Shown here: one piece after another, positions 49,164 through 61,080 of the stretch | How the letters are laid out: each line of letters opens with the position of its first letter | Numbering within the stretch: position 1 is the first letter of the stretch | Source: Tulasnella sp. 424 | Taxonomy: Eukaryota; Basidiomycota; Agaricomycetes; Cantharellales; Tulasnellaceae | DNA length: 64,000 nucleotides | NCBI GenBank assembly: GCA_019633425.1 | Contig: WSUB01000006.1 | Location: 372,001-436,000, forward strand | Direction of reading: 5' to 3' | Made by a program: the position numbers and the translations under genes | The notes under the pieces: model-generated | What the model was told of the DNA's origin: nothing | Databases searched by the model: none | Seen by the model: the letters and a program-made list of their open reading frames with translations, nothing else

Positions 49164-49940
49164 ATGCCACCGAAGAAGGGCGATAAGAAAGATAACAACA
49201 AATCGGACTCCAATAAAGGAAAAGGCAAGGGCAAGAAAGATGAAGAGTCATCTGCTTCTGGTTCAAGCAAAGTGTGCCTACGATCTCCTACCCACCGTGT
49301 GGTTGGTACAAGCTCTTACCTACATTTGGAAGTGACAGTTGAAGACAGCGAACTCTGTCAACGTGCGACATATTCTATGTGAGTTGCTTGCCTTGGTTTA
49401 CCTTGTGCGTTGAGCCTAACGAGCTGGATCCGTTAGGTGAGAAACATTCGAAGGCGGTGGAAGCGATGGAGAAGATTAATGTAGGGGCGTCAGCATCGAC
49501 TGTCAGAATTTACCTACAAACATATTCTATTGGTTCATAGGAGGGAACGTCGTTCAATAAAGTCGCCCAGGTATGCATACCGAAGGCTCACCGTCGTCCG
49601 ATATCGGACCTCCATCTCACACGATCACATGTAGGAGTACAGTGAAGACAAGGCAAAGTGTGAGAAAGATATATAGTCTACGGGTGTCATGCTGATCTTA
49701 TGGTTCCTTAGCGGGAGGTTCTTTAGGCTGGATGGTCCGGTAAGTGGAGCCAGCAGTGTGCGTTGTATCCACTAGACGAACACCCCAATGACCGCTTCCT
49801 TCTTCAGAGGCTCCATGGTAGGGCCGTTCCAAGATGCTGCGTTTGCTTTGCAACCATCCACAGTCGACAAACCAGTCACTTCCGAAATCATCAAGACTGT
49901 GCATGGCTACCACATCATCATGGTAGAAGGAAGGAAGTAA
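49164..49940 (+). CDS. PIN4: Parvulin-type peptidyl-prolyl isomerase (Par14/PIN4)
   Basis: Single-domain parvulin of about 135 residues (human Par14 is 131), which catalyses cis-trans isomerisation of X-Pro bonds and is linked to pre-ribosome and chromatin functions. Seven exons. Exon 1 (49164-49271) codes a lysine/serine/glycine-rich basic leader, [20 protein letters not shown] onward, typical of Par14 and likely to bind nucleic acid. Then [56 protein letters not shown], and the last exon [14 protein letters not shown] to [11 protein letters not shown]. The HIL, EYSED, GGxLGW and GYHII motifs of the isomerase fold are all present. No WW domain, so it is not an Ess1/Pin1 type. The frame was followed across every intron. 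Confidence 0.92.
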
Positions 49941-50239
49941 CGAATCTACGCCCACGTATTCTTGTGCCAATCTATCATTTAATGCATGTTGTCGAAAGCT
50001 GCTCGGTGACTTGGATGGGAACGACTACGAGAGAGAATAGCGTCCACCAATGGGAATGCCCGCATTAATGGCTTACCTAAGTCAGGGTCCTATCTCGCGG
50101 TAAATTGGTGTTCATCCCTGCGCGCGCATCAGTCGCGATTCAAATCCTCCCTTCACCTTTCCACTCGACCTCCGCTCCCAATTCTCTCAGATACCCTCTC
50201 ACACGGCCTGAACTTGGTCGATTGTACGAATAGTCAACA

Positions 50240-52746
50240 ATGGGTGCAGACAAAGTTACTAGGATCGCTATCGGTACCTGCTCCTTCGGTTTAGCTTCCA
50301 GGTCAATGCGTTCTGACACCCCACTCCGTAATCCTCAGTGGACGCGAACAAGTGCAAGCCAAAGCGATGTGCTCAAGAGTGTAAAAAGGTATCACAGAGC
50401 TCTGCCTGGCCGTATACGTACTAACCACCCCTATGCCACCAGTCCTGCCCAGTGGTGAAGATGGGTGCGGCCAAATCCCAGCCCTTCCGTTTCGTGCACA
50501 CTAAACCCCAGGCGTTCTTTAGGTGGTCTTTGTATTGAAGTCAAATCAACAGACAAGATAGCGTTCATCTCCGAAGTGCTCTGCATTGGGTGTGGTATCT
50601 GCGTGAAGAAGTGGGTCCACCACACCTTTCAAGGCCTTCCCGGGTCGATCTAATTGGACCCTCCACCTTTAAGATGCCCATTCGAAGCAATAACAATTAT
50701 CAACCTTCCTACCAATCTCGACTCAGAGGTCACACATCGCTACACCGCCAACTCCTTCAAGCTTCACCGACTCCCAACACCGCGACCTGGTATGGTCCTC
50801 GGTCTCGTAGGTACCAACGGTATCGGCAAGAGTACCGCCTTAAAAATTCTAGCCGGCAAATTGAAGCCGAATCTCGGTCGTTATGAGGTCAGAACGCCTA
50901 GTTCCGGTGGCGCGTGCCGAGTCACACCGGCTCCCTCGGAGCCGTCAACAACAACAATATCACTGACTCCGTTCATTTTACTACCGCATTAGGATCCTCC
51001 TGATTGGCAGGAAATTTTAAAGTATTTCCGAGGATCTGAACTTCAGAACTACTTCACCAAAGTGCTCGAGGACGACCTCAAGGCACTAATTAAACCCCAA
51101 TATGTGGACCATATCCCACGCATGATCAAGCAAGCAATGACGGTCTCAAAGATGCTCGATACTAAGCTTGAGCGCGATAATAAGGACAAAATGTGCAAAG
51201 ACTTGGAACTGGAGGCCGTCTTGGAGCGTGACATCTCGCAGCTCTCTGGTGGGGAGTTACAGCGTTTCGCAATCGCCATGTCTTGCATCCAGAGGGCGGA
51301 CGTGTATGTTATAATTACTTCTGCTACTCATTTCCGCCGCTCATTGTTCGTTTTACTGTCCAGGTACATGTTCGACGAACCTTCGTCATACCTCGACATC
51401 AAGCAGCGGTTAAAAGCTGCCCAAGTTATTCGAGAATTGCTTCATCCATCCTGCTATGTCATTGCAGTCGAGCACGACTTGTCCGTACTTGATTACCTTT
51501 CAGACTTTGTCTGCTGTCTCTACGGCAAGCCAGGAATGTACGGTGTCGTCACTATGCCTGCATCGGTCCGCGAAGGTACCGCCCCTATTCATCGTTCGGG
51601 ATGTGAGAGGATACTGACCCGTTTCTGTCGATCAAAGGCATCAACATCTTCCTCGAAGGTTTCCTTCCCACCGAGAACATGCGGTTCCGAGACGAGTCCC
51701 TTTCCTTCAAGATGATGGAAAACGCCGACGAATTCATCGTCACTAGGACCCAGAACTACTCCTACCCTGACATGACCAAAACTCTCGGCGGCTTCAAGCT
51801 CACGGTTGAAGGTGGCGAGTTCACCGACTCGGAGATAATCGTCATGCTCGGCGAAAACGGGATGGGTAAAACAACGCTCGTCAAGCTTTTCGCAGGTGAC
51901 ACGCCCGACGCTGGAGACGACGCAAAGCTCAATTTGGCGGTCAGCTTGAAACCTCAAAAGATCGCCCCGAAGTTCCCAGGAACAGTTCGAATGCTGCTGT
52001 TGAAGCAAATCAAGACGGCGTTTATGCACCAGCAGTTCCAGGCCGAAGTCATGAAGCCGATGAACTTAGACGGTATTATGGACCAGGAGGTTACTACGCT
52101 TTCCGGAGGAGAGTTGCAGAGAGTGGCTATCGTCTTGGCGCTTGGTGCGTGGCCCGGTCTACCGGAAATATATCAGACTCTGACGCAGGCCTCGCATTTT
52201 AGGCAAACCGTGCAACGTCTATCTTCTCGACGAACCTTCATCCTTCTTGGACTCCGAGCAACGTATCATTGCGGCCAAAATCATCAAACGGTATGCCCTA
52301 TTATCTGATAAAGGTCTTTTTGTCACCTTCTCATCCGGTTTACCTTAGTTTCGTCCTTCATTCCAAAAAGACCGCCTTCATCATTGAGCACGATTTCATC
52401 ATGGCAACATACCTCGCCGACCGTGTCATCGTCTTCGAGGGAACCCCCGCTGTATCTGCAAAGGCCAATCCGTACGTCGTTGGAAACCTACCGCTAGCGG
52501 ATTGTAATTCTGATATTTCAACTCCTACCAGGCCGCAGTCGCTGCTCTCGGGCATGAACAAATTCCTAGCATCTTTGGAAATCACGTTCCGAAGAGACCC
52601 AACTAATTTCAGGCCGCGAGTTAATAAGATGGATAGCGTGAAGGACAGGGAGCAGAAGAGTAAGCGTATCAAGTTCATCGGCCTGCCTCGGCCCCGGCTT
52701 ACCTGTCTTCGTAGGCTCCGGAAACTACTTCTTCCTCGAAGACTAG
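50240..52746 (+). CDS. RLI1: ABCE1/Rli1 ribosome-recycling ATPase
   Basis: Essential cytosolic/nuclear ABC protein that splits post-termination ribosomes and helps 40S export. Begins [20 protein letters not shown]. The N-terminal ferredoxin-like domain keeps its eight cysteines ([14 protein letters not shown], then [16 protein letters not shown]). NBD1 has Walker [10 protein letters not shown], signature [13 protein letters not shown] and Walker [12 protein letters not shown], with H-loop [14 protein letters not shown]2 has Walker [10 protein letters not shown] (the usual fourth residue is T, here M), signature [16 protein letters not shown], Walker [16 protein letters not shown] and [15 protein letters not shown]. 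The C terminus is [31 protein letters not shown], and after a last intron the hallmark SGNYFFLED. Eleven or so exons, several very short at the 5' end. Intact. Confidence 0.95.
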
Positions 52747-53033
52747 ATATGATACTCGTTGAATGCGTCGCAGATGCATTTCGATCGTTTGCGACTGATA
52801 CTTTTCCGGCGGCTTAGCTCTGCGGGCGTTCGAGTACGCCAAACTTTGTATCGAATTCTATCCGGAACCTAGTGGAAACATATATCATACCGACTTCTTT
52901 TTCTTGTTTGAACAGGAAGAATCAAGAGAGAGAGTAAAGTCAAGTAAATAAAAGATGAAGGCGAGAGGGGAACGACAGGAGGATTACAACAGCGTTTGTG
53001 AGAAAAGACATATTAAAAAGGGAACCCGGATCT

Positions 53034-56000
53034 TCAATCCAGACCATCCATTGAGTTTGAAGAGTCAATGGCAAGGGGCGGTGCAGAACTCTGAGAGCTT
53101 GAAGGTCGAACCATGTTGACAGGATTCGGTTTGGAACCAAACGGAGGGAGGGCATTCGGGGAAGACCCGATTCTTGAGCCATATGGGGCAACTTGGAATG
53201 TCGGAGATGATTGCGCAGGATCCATGCCGTTTCCATGTGTAACAGGTTTAGCAGGGAGCGAGGCGCTTGATAACTGTGGCGGTACTAGAGTCGAGGCGGT
53301 GGAGATACCATTTGCACCTGATCCATTTGTGGGTCTTTGCGGCATCCCAGAGTTGGAGGGCACTCGCGACGGCGTCCCCTGAGCGGATTGGGTTGAGTCG
53401 AAAGTAGCAAATGATGGTTTGGCGGGCAAGCTATGACTGTTGGAATTAGCAGTGCTGGGAGCCACGGGTGGAGGGACCAGGTTTCCCCCACTAGGAATAC
53501 GATTCGCGGTCGTTGCGGCTGAGTATACGTTGCTGGATGGTGTCGGAAGGAAAGCTGCAGGCTGTGTGTATGTGGGAGGTGGGCCGGCAAGCGGACGTTG
53601 AGCCCATTGTCCTTGGCCAGCACCATTTCCGTATGGAGACATCTGTTGTATGTACGCGGTATTTGAGGGTTGGCCAACGGAGAGTCTAGGGTCAAATCCT
53701 GAGGGCGTGGTATAGGGGAATACTCTAGACTGTGCGGCGTTGTCCTTCCCGGATTGGCTGGAAGCAGCGGGCGCAGTCGAGGTGGAGTCGGGACGTTTGG
53801 GGAGAGAATGGATTCCGTTTGAAGGCTGAAGAGAGATAAGGCGGAACGGAGGGAGGATGTTAGACATAAAAGGTCAATAGACTACTATAAGCACGAACGT
53901 GGGCATCCGCGGGCTTTGAATGAGCAGCATTGGCGGTCTGGATACTTCGCAGAGCCTCGATTCCGGAGACCTTCGCCGCCGGCTCTTCGGGTGTGGCCGA
54001 AGACACTGAAGGAGACGCTTTGTCCTTTGGGTTGATTTACCAGTCAGATTGGTACAACAACGGCTACGGACCAAGTTTTACTCACTCTTTCAGGTTCGCT
54101 CTCGCTCTCTCTGTTTTGCGCCTCCCAAGCCTCAACAATCTTGTCCAGCTCCATATCTTTCTCATTAGCTTTGTAGAAGTTGCGACATTGGGCCGGAGTC
54201 TTAGTTTTGACCTCTTGTGCGATATGGTACCACGACTTTCCGTGCAATGCAAGCTGCTCCAGATAGACCTTGCGTTCGAGCGTCGACCAATGGCTGGAAG
54301 GACGTCCTTTCTTTGACTCCTTTTTCTTGTCAGCTGGAGTTGAGGGGAGGGGAGTGGGTATATCTTTTCTTTCAGTGGCTGATCGTCGAGGTTTGTTTGA
54401 TCGTCGACCTCCTTCGGTGGCAGACGGTGCTTCGCCGTCGTTCTCCGAAGAACTACCTTCTTCTCCGCTGACGGCGTTGGCGGGAGTTTCGCCGTCGCTT
54501 TCAGGAGACGCACCACGACGACCTCGAGCAGCACTGCGTACTGGTCTGGTCCCCGCGAGACCACCGTTTGCAGGAGGTCGTCCTCTACGGCGTGGGAGGG
54601 GAGCACCCAGCTCAATGTCAGTGTTTTTGGGACTCCCGCTGGGCGAATCTGCAGGAGTAGCTTCTCCCTGAGTCGTCCTGATATCTGTGAGCAGAGCATT
54701 CCCTTTCTGCTTGCCAAGATGGGCAGCAATGTTCCTCCGTGCCAAAACTTTTCTCCGACCCCGCGCGTACTTCTTGCTGTTGAGTACTTCGCCGTAGTCG
54801 ACAAGGCTCTTCTTGGAGATGTAATAGAATAGAACACACTGCTCCGCCGTCTTGTGGGGCAGGTGGTCTGCGATCTTTCCAAACTGCTTGCCGTTAACAG
54901 CGAACTGCTCCATGAAGATCTCTTTCTCCTCGTCCGTCCAGTCTCCAAGGCTAGCTGAGACGTCGTAGAACTGCTCTGGGTATTCGACAACTCCGTTCGT
55001 GTCATCATAGACCACGTCAAGTAGAGGTTGCGCGCGTGGCTGAACCGAAAGCATGTCGGGAATAGATGCTGCGTTTCGAATTGATAGAATGTTGGGGTCG
55101 ACGAGGTCCTCGTTGCCCAAGCTGGCCATGACTTGCTCAAACTCCAAATCCGAACGGACTGCATCGGCAGCCATCAAATTTCCCAGACCGCCCGTTGTGC
55201 GACGAGTGGTTCGGCCTGACGTGAAGAACGAGTTCGCAGAGAATGAAGGTGTATCAACGCTAGGGGTTGTAGGTACCGGTGTCTTCAGAGCGAGCTTCTC
55301 GCTGTTGAGTTGCTTCTCGCGGTCCAGCTCAGCACAGCGCGCCTCCCATTCCCTGTTGAGTGCGATATATTGATTGCGGAGTTTCTTGACTTTGGCGTTC
55401 ACGTCCTCGTAGCCTCGTTTCACTTGAGCTACGATGACGTCCCGTGTGCCGTCGCAGTAGTCCCGGATGAGAGCCTCTGTTTGCGCCGACCTTGCGATCT
55501 CGCCAACGAGGTGATCGGCGGTGGTTGGTTGTCGAGAGGTTATGATGTCAGCCAGATGACGATTCTGGGAGAGGACTTCTTCGACCAAGTCAAAGCCACT
55601 GTCTGGCTCTAAGCGCTTGTTGCCCCTCAAGTACTGCGTGATCGCTTCTGCCTCCTGCGCTGACGGGATACCAATGCCCAGGAACTGGCGAGCCGGATCA
55701 TCATCAATGTCCATGTCTTCGGCAGCTCGCCTCGGGGGCCTTCCGGCACGTCTCTTGGCCACTCGCCTCGTTGGTCGAGTGCGCCGAGGTGCTTCCTCCT
55801 CTTCTTCCTCTCCACTGGCTCGCGTAACAGGTTCCTCAGGACTGGGTGCACGCTCACTTGGGGCTCGAGTGTTGTCTTCGCGCGTATCCATGGGAACAGG
55901 ATCTGTCACGACTCTGTGGAAGTCTGGGCTGGGTCCGTTTTCAGGTCTTGAGCCCATGCGAGGTGTCGTCACAGCAGCCGCCGTGTCTACTTCCATTGCG

Positions 56001-58031
56001 TCCGGCAAGCCATTTTGTCGACCGCCTTCACCACGTTCGATAGCTGGCAACGGCCGCATCACTTCGTCTAGAGGCTGCTCTTGGTTGTGGCTCGGTTGAG
56101 GGACGTCCCGTGCATCGTGGGTTGGTGCCGCCCCTGGGTATAGGCGAGACGGAGATTGCCCAATTCCCGATTCCATTGTGCGTCTGTACTGTAATTCTGG
56201 AGGTGCGTCAGGAGTCAGGGAACGCGGAGGAGGCGCCGGTCGGGAGAAGGAAGACCGGCGGGATGGACTAGCAAAGGGACTCGGCTCGTTGTCGTGCAGC
56301 CGGAGCCCAGGGTCGGAGTGGTCTTGGGATTGCGCCCCAAGTGGTGGAAGCTGATAACGACTTGAGGGAGGCTCTTGGGTGTATGAGGAAGGGGTGGACG
56401 TTCTAGGAGAGCCCGCATATCCATTTCGTGAATAGGGACGATGAGCCGGACCAAGCGGTGGTAAGATGCCTCGTTCACCGCCGTAAACGACAGATGAACC
56501 AGTCGAATGCTTTGAAACCGGAGGCACGACAGGTTTCCATTCCCCTGGTTCATCAAGTTCCTCCCTTTTAATGATAAACTCTCTGTCTCCCCGTCGATCA
56601 TAATCGGAATGAGGAGCTCGGTCAGCGCGTGGTGCTGTAGGAGGTGCTACCGGGAATCCAGAGTCAATGGGGAAGGACCCTGAGGAGGTTCGTGCATGAG
56701 GGCGACGCGAGAGTGGTTCAGGAGGAGGGCCTAGGGGTTGGCTCAGGCGTGATGCCGGACGGTCTCGCTCATATACAGCATGATGAACCGAAGGTGACGT
56801 TGGTGCCGCGGACCAGGCTGGTGGAGGGTAAGCGGTTCGTGGTGGCGGCGGAGCGAAAGCAGGATCGAAAGCCGGATTTGGAGTGAGTGGCTGAGACCCC
56901 CGAGCACCATATGCGGCAATAGGCTCGTGGCGAGGCGGAGGAACTCCACGAGAGTTAGGATATGGATCTGCACGTGGATCTTGCCTCCAGCGCGTATCAT
57001 CGATCGGATCAGAATGGGAATGAACTCGGGGCCTGTAGGACGTGAATAGAAGAGGAGAATTATCGATCAGCATTGTCGGGCGTCTCCTGGCTTTGCCACG
57101 TGACAGGGTGCAGTCAGCGGCGCAGGCAGAGGGCAACTCACGTTTCTCGCTCCCACGACCCTCGATGATGTGGAGGAATGTGATGTGGGTCTGCGGCTCG
57201 ATCGTCTACCCATGTTTTACGGCGGTCCCAGTCAGCGGAAGTCGAGGGAGAAGAGTTGATAATAGGGGTGCGTCTTGGGTCTCTTGCGTCAGGCCAGGCA
57301 GAATGGGGCGGTGGCGGTTCGTTCGGTGTCCACGCGGAAACCGGACTTGCGGACGGCGGGGGTAAATGTGGTGTTGCATGACTACTTCGATAATCCCAGT
57401 CTCTTTCCCGCTCTCTGTAGTCCATAGACTGAGGCTGATGGTAATGGGCCGATGGCAAGGGGTCTCGCTCTCGGGGTGTTGGAGGCTCACTGCCCTCCCA
57501 GCTGTGTTGCAATCCTCCACTTCGATAGTTGAATGGCGGAACTATCCCGGAAGCGGACCGTGGAGGGGGATATGCAACAGTGGGAGAGACAGGCCTGGAA
57601 TGGCGGTCCCACGTTGCACCACTGGGCGCCGCTTGAGCGGTGGTTGGAAGCCGGGCGGTTCGGTCGTAAGGCAGCTCTGCCCGAGCTGGCGACGTTGGAT
57701 GAGACATTCTCCCTGGAGGATCAAGTGGAGGAGGATGCCGGTGAACCTATGAAACCATTGGAATTGATGAAAGTGAAAGAGAGGAGACGTTAGTGAAGAT
57801 GCCACTTTTGGATGCAAAATGGATAGGCCATTAACTGACCTCCAAAGGGTCATAATGATGGCGCGGGTAGTGTTGGGAGTTGTTCCCGTGTACCGCTGAG
57901 GATGATCTCTGAGCTGCATAAGGCTCGATGGGCGGAAGGGAGTTGTCCGCGTGGCGGTAGTAGGAGCCCGACGGAGTTCTTCCACCAGCAGGCCAGGAGT
58001 CGTCTCGAAATTGTCTCCCGTCTTGAGACAT
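53034..58031 (-). CDS. Snt1/NCoR-like corepressor with two SANT domains
   Basis: Nuclear scaffold of a histone deacetylase complex (Set3C in yeast, NCoR/SMRT in animals). Exons 58031-57840, 57746-57142, 57032-54086, 54024-53899 and 53825-53034 give 1553 residues in a single continuous frame. The first 650 residues are Pro/Ser/Arg-rich and disordered, followed by an acidic/basic patch (EEEEEAPRRTRPTRRVAKRR, a likely nuclear signal). A helical region with LIRDYCDGTRDVI and EWEARCAELDREKQ matches the coiled-coil/DAD-proximal part. SANT1 is GDWTDEEKEIFMEQFAVNGK with KTAEQCVLFYY; SANT2 is SSHWSTLERKVYLEQLALHG with KTPAQCRNFYKANEKDMELD. A Ser/Pro/Gln-rich tail ends SSNSMDGLD. The SANT pair and spacing fit Snt1/NCoR; the disordered parts could not be assigned. 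Confidence 0.87.
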
Positions 58032-61000
58032 AATTTTCCGAAGTAGAAGTTGTAAATGAACAAAGTTTGAAAGCAACTAAGTCGAAGCGGTTTGAACGGA
58101 CGAACAAAGCGGCAGGAGGAAAATTGTGCACGCCGAGTTAACTGGGTCAAGAGGATTCAATCGGAAGCCTTAAGGAGCTGTTCCTCCTTTTTTGAGGCGG
58201 TAAACGATGTGTTGCTAGAGGGGAGCGTCGACGATAAGCGGGGGGGAAAGCGACGGGGGACGAAGGAGCGAGACAGAAAAGAGTTCGAAGTTGTGCCACG
58301 GGGACAAACAAACACCTCAGTGGCAACAAACAACTCCGAAGCCCGGCTCCCCACCACCCTACCCTCGAGGGATTCTCTTACGCAAGTATGTTAAGTATTG
58401 CATTTGACAGTAAATTATTTGCCCTTACACTACGAAGTAGGTGCCTTGACTCATCCCAATAGATTCCAGCAACCACCTGCCGCCGGCTGCTTTGCCACAC
58501 GGGCAAACAAAGCCTTACCGACCAACTGCGGGCGCACACGTCACCTCCTTTTTTCGTTCCCTAAACCACCAGGCGAGTCACGATCTCGTGCGCTAAATAC
58601 CATCAACTAGCTCATCAATGCGTTGTAAGCTGGTCCCAGTGCTGTTTTCATGATTCTGCAGGACCATAGCTTGGCTTTCACACTGGAAAGGAGGGTCTAG
58701 GGCCCACTTTTACGGCATATTTAGGTGATCGCCTCCCCATCGAACCCAACGATTGAAAATCGTCCGGCAGATCAGAGCCACTCGCTTGACAGTTGCTGAT
58801 ACCAACGATACATGCATGACTGAGCAAATCTCTATTTTCAAGTATTTATACGATGATGACTCGAGTCGAGAATCGTTAGATTTTCTCGCCTGGATTGGTT
58901 CCTCGATTTCCCTGTCACCCCGCTTTTTATCTTTTATTTCAGCGTGTCAACTTCCTATATGTGAAACCCCAAGCTGTGGTCGATAATTACGCGGCAGCTT
59001 TGCAGGGCGTGACAATGCACACAGCCCATCGAACGCTGTACTTGACGTAGACACATCTCTTTGCAGCTGGTAAAGAATGGCTAGAGCTGCTTTGACGTGA
59101 TATTGACACGCTGATGTGCTTAACATGCTGTGTATTCCTTTGTAACCGTAGCGTGCAATTCACCCAGCGGAAGGCGAACGGTCGACCTTGTCACAGGCGA
59201 TTCGTGATAGACGACTCGAGCCACAGTGAACAACTCGGAATTCCCTGTGCAAAAACACAAATCAGATAGCTGGTGTGGGTCTTGACATAGCTGTGTGGAA
59301 TGTTCGAGAGATGCCGTTGGAGGTTGATCCGCCATTACACAGCCGAGCCCTGGAAGAAGGGGGTCTTCTCCCGACTGCTGCGACTAAGGGTGTATTACCC
59401 ATGGCCCGCAAAACGAGGAAGATATCGACACAAACAACCTTTGGAGTGGGTTTTAGGCCATTGGTGAGCCTAATTCTTACATCCTTTTCCCTGCATTCAG
59501 ACTGTCCATCAGCTTAGTGGACCAGAGGAGTCACAAGTAACATCCTGAGCAATTTAACCCACCCATTATATTGTGGTACCTATTCATAACTGGGTATAAG
59601 AAACTTATGCTGGGAGGAAAGAGGAGAGAGGTCCTATGGCAGTCAGTCGGATCGATGAACCTCCCCTGCCCACTTCTGACCTACCTTCCGTGTATGTCGT
59701 TATAGGATGAATCGCTAAAATTAGATGAACTTGAGTAGAAGAGGCTAGGATTAATACGCCTGGTTAGTCTGAACCTACATAACATCTTCGCCCTTGGGGT
59801 ACGGACGATGCACGAGAATAAAAGCAACTCCACGCCACAATGCTAGTTCTTTGCGCCAAGCTGATAGGACTACAGATACCGGTACGTTCTGCTTTGTGGA
59901 GAAACCGGTCGTTTACGTTCTCGTTTGATCAAAGAAACTCGTCGCCAAGCACTGGCAGTTACTTGGTTACTCTCACCCTCGAGGGAAGGGGAGATAGAAC
60001 GACCAGTGATCCAGTTGCGCTGAGTTAATGAAACTCCCTCACTCTCCTGTCTCCTTCCTTTCCACGCGGCTCAAGGTAAAGATATGTGGCTGTATGGAGT
60101 CGGGAATAATGGATCAGAGCGGAGAACTTGCAGACCAGTTTGAACGTTCCAGGTTTGTAGATACGGCTAATCTAAATGAGAGTTTTCACCTCCGTTGCAT
60201 GTTCCTGCACAACGCTTTCGGTTCTTCATTTTTCCTCCTGCAGGGTGAACAGAGATTAATCATTCGGTTCAGCACCTTCAGGTCATTTCCGATAGTTTCG
60301 ATGACCTGCTGTGCCTTTACACCGTGTTCACTCTACACCGAGACAAGGGATCGGTTCGCCACAATGCACAGCCGGACGCGTCTGAACCAGTTCTACAGGT
60401 CCTTTAGAAGACAAATTGAGAGGTGAGTTAGCGCAATATCGTTGGCTTTTCGTCAACACGGTCAGCCAACGGGCCCGTGGTTGGCGGCTCCGCCTCGCGT
60501 CGAGTGCTCCCGGAGGATTATAACGACCTTAGATAAGCTGTAATACGGATCAATATGGGCCCTAGAGCAGGTCATGAAGCGACCAATCTAATTTAGGGAT
60601 TAAAGGGCTCTCGGGGGGCACATCCTATGTTGAGCTCCAAATAGACAGGAGCCGTCCTCTTCATTCGATGGATGAGGGTGCCGGACTTCCCAATCCTAAT
60701 ATAACTTGGGGATAAGGGAATGGCTTAAGGCTAGCATCTATCGATTGGCCATGCCGCCTTGTCCGGGCACTCATCACCCGAAAGAAACATCGTAAGAAGG
60801 CAAGGACCGGAGGCCCCACAAAGTGTCTACTCCCAATGTTCCAAACATTGGGAATTCTTCCTTCTTTTTGGCTCGGAAGAATGTGCGCGAAGATGGTACC
60901 ATAGGTGCCGCAAAGCTGCAATCGAAGTCGCCGAAATACATTTCACACTCAACGAACGCGGCCATAATCGGCCGGAAGGCGTGAGGAAAACGGCCCAAGG

Positions 61001-61080
61001 CAGCTAGGAAAGCGGCGAGCGAATGTTCGAGCCTTGTAAGAACCATATTTAAATGAAAATACGGGGCCTGCATCTCGATA
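58032..61080. other. Stretch of 3 kb without a recognised gene
   Basis: 58032-58390 is the 5' flank of the SNT1-like gene. The rest up to the 3' end of BST1 contains only isolated reading frames, the longest being 132 codons at 60028-60426, which has no recognisable family and low-complexity-free but uninformative sequence. A perfect inverted repeat lies at 60831-60853. No transposon ends or RNA gene were recognised. Confidence 0.45.
60831..60853. repeat. Perfect 10-base inverted repeat with a 3-base loop
   Basis: TCCCAATGTT at 60831-60840, CCA, then AACATTGGGA at 60844-60853. It lies about 230 bases past the BST1 stop codon on the transcribed (minus) strand, so it could fold in the 3' UTR, form a 3'-end signal, or be a protein-binding palindrome. 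No similar copy was found elsewhere in the window. Confidence 0.6.

Noticed and set aside
60028..60426. A 132-codon open frame on the plus strand
   Set aside because: No recognisable family, no promoter or intron support, and no paralog to test conservation.
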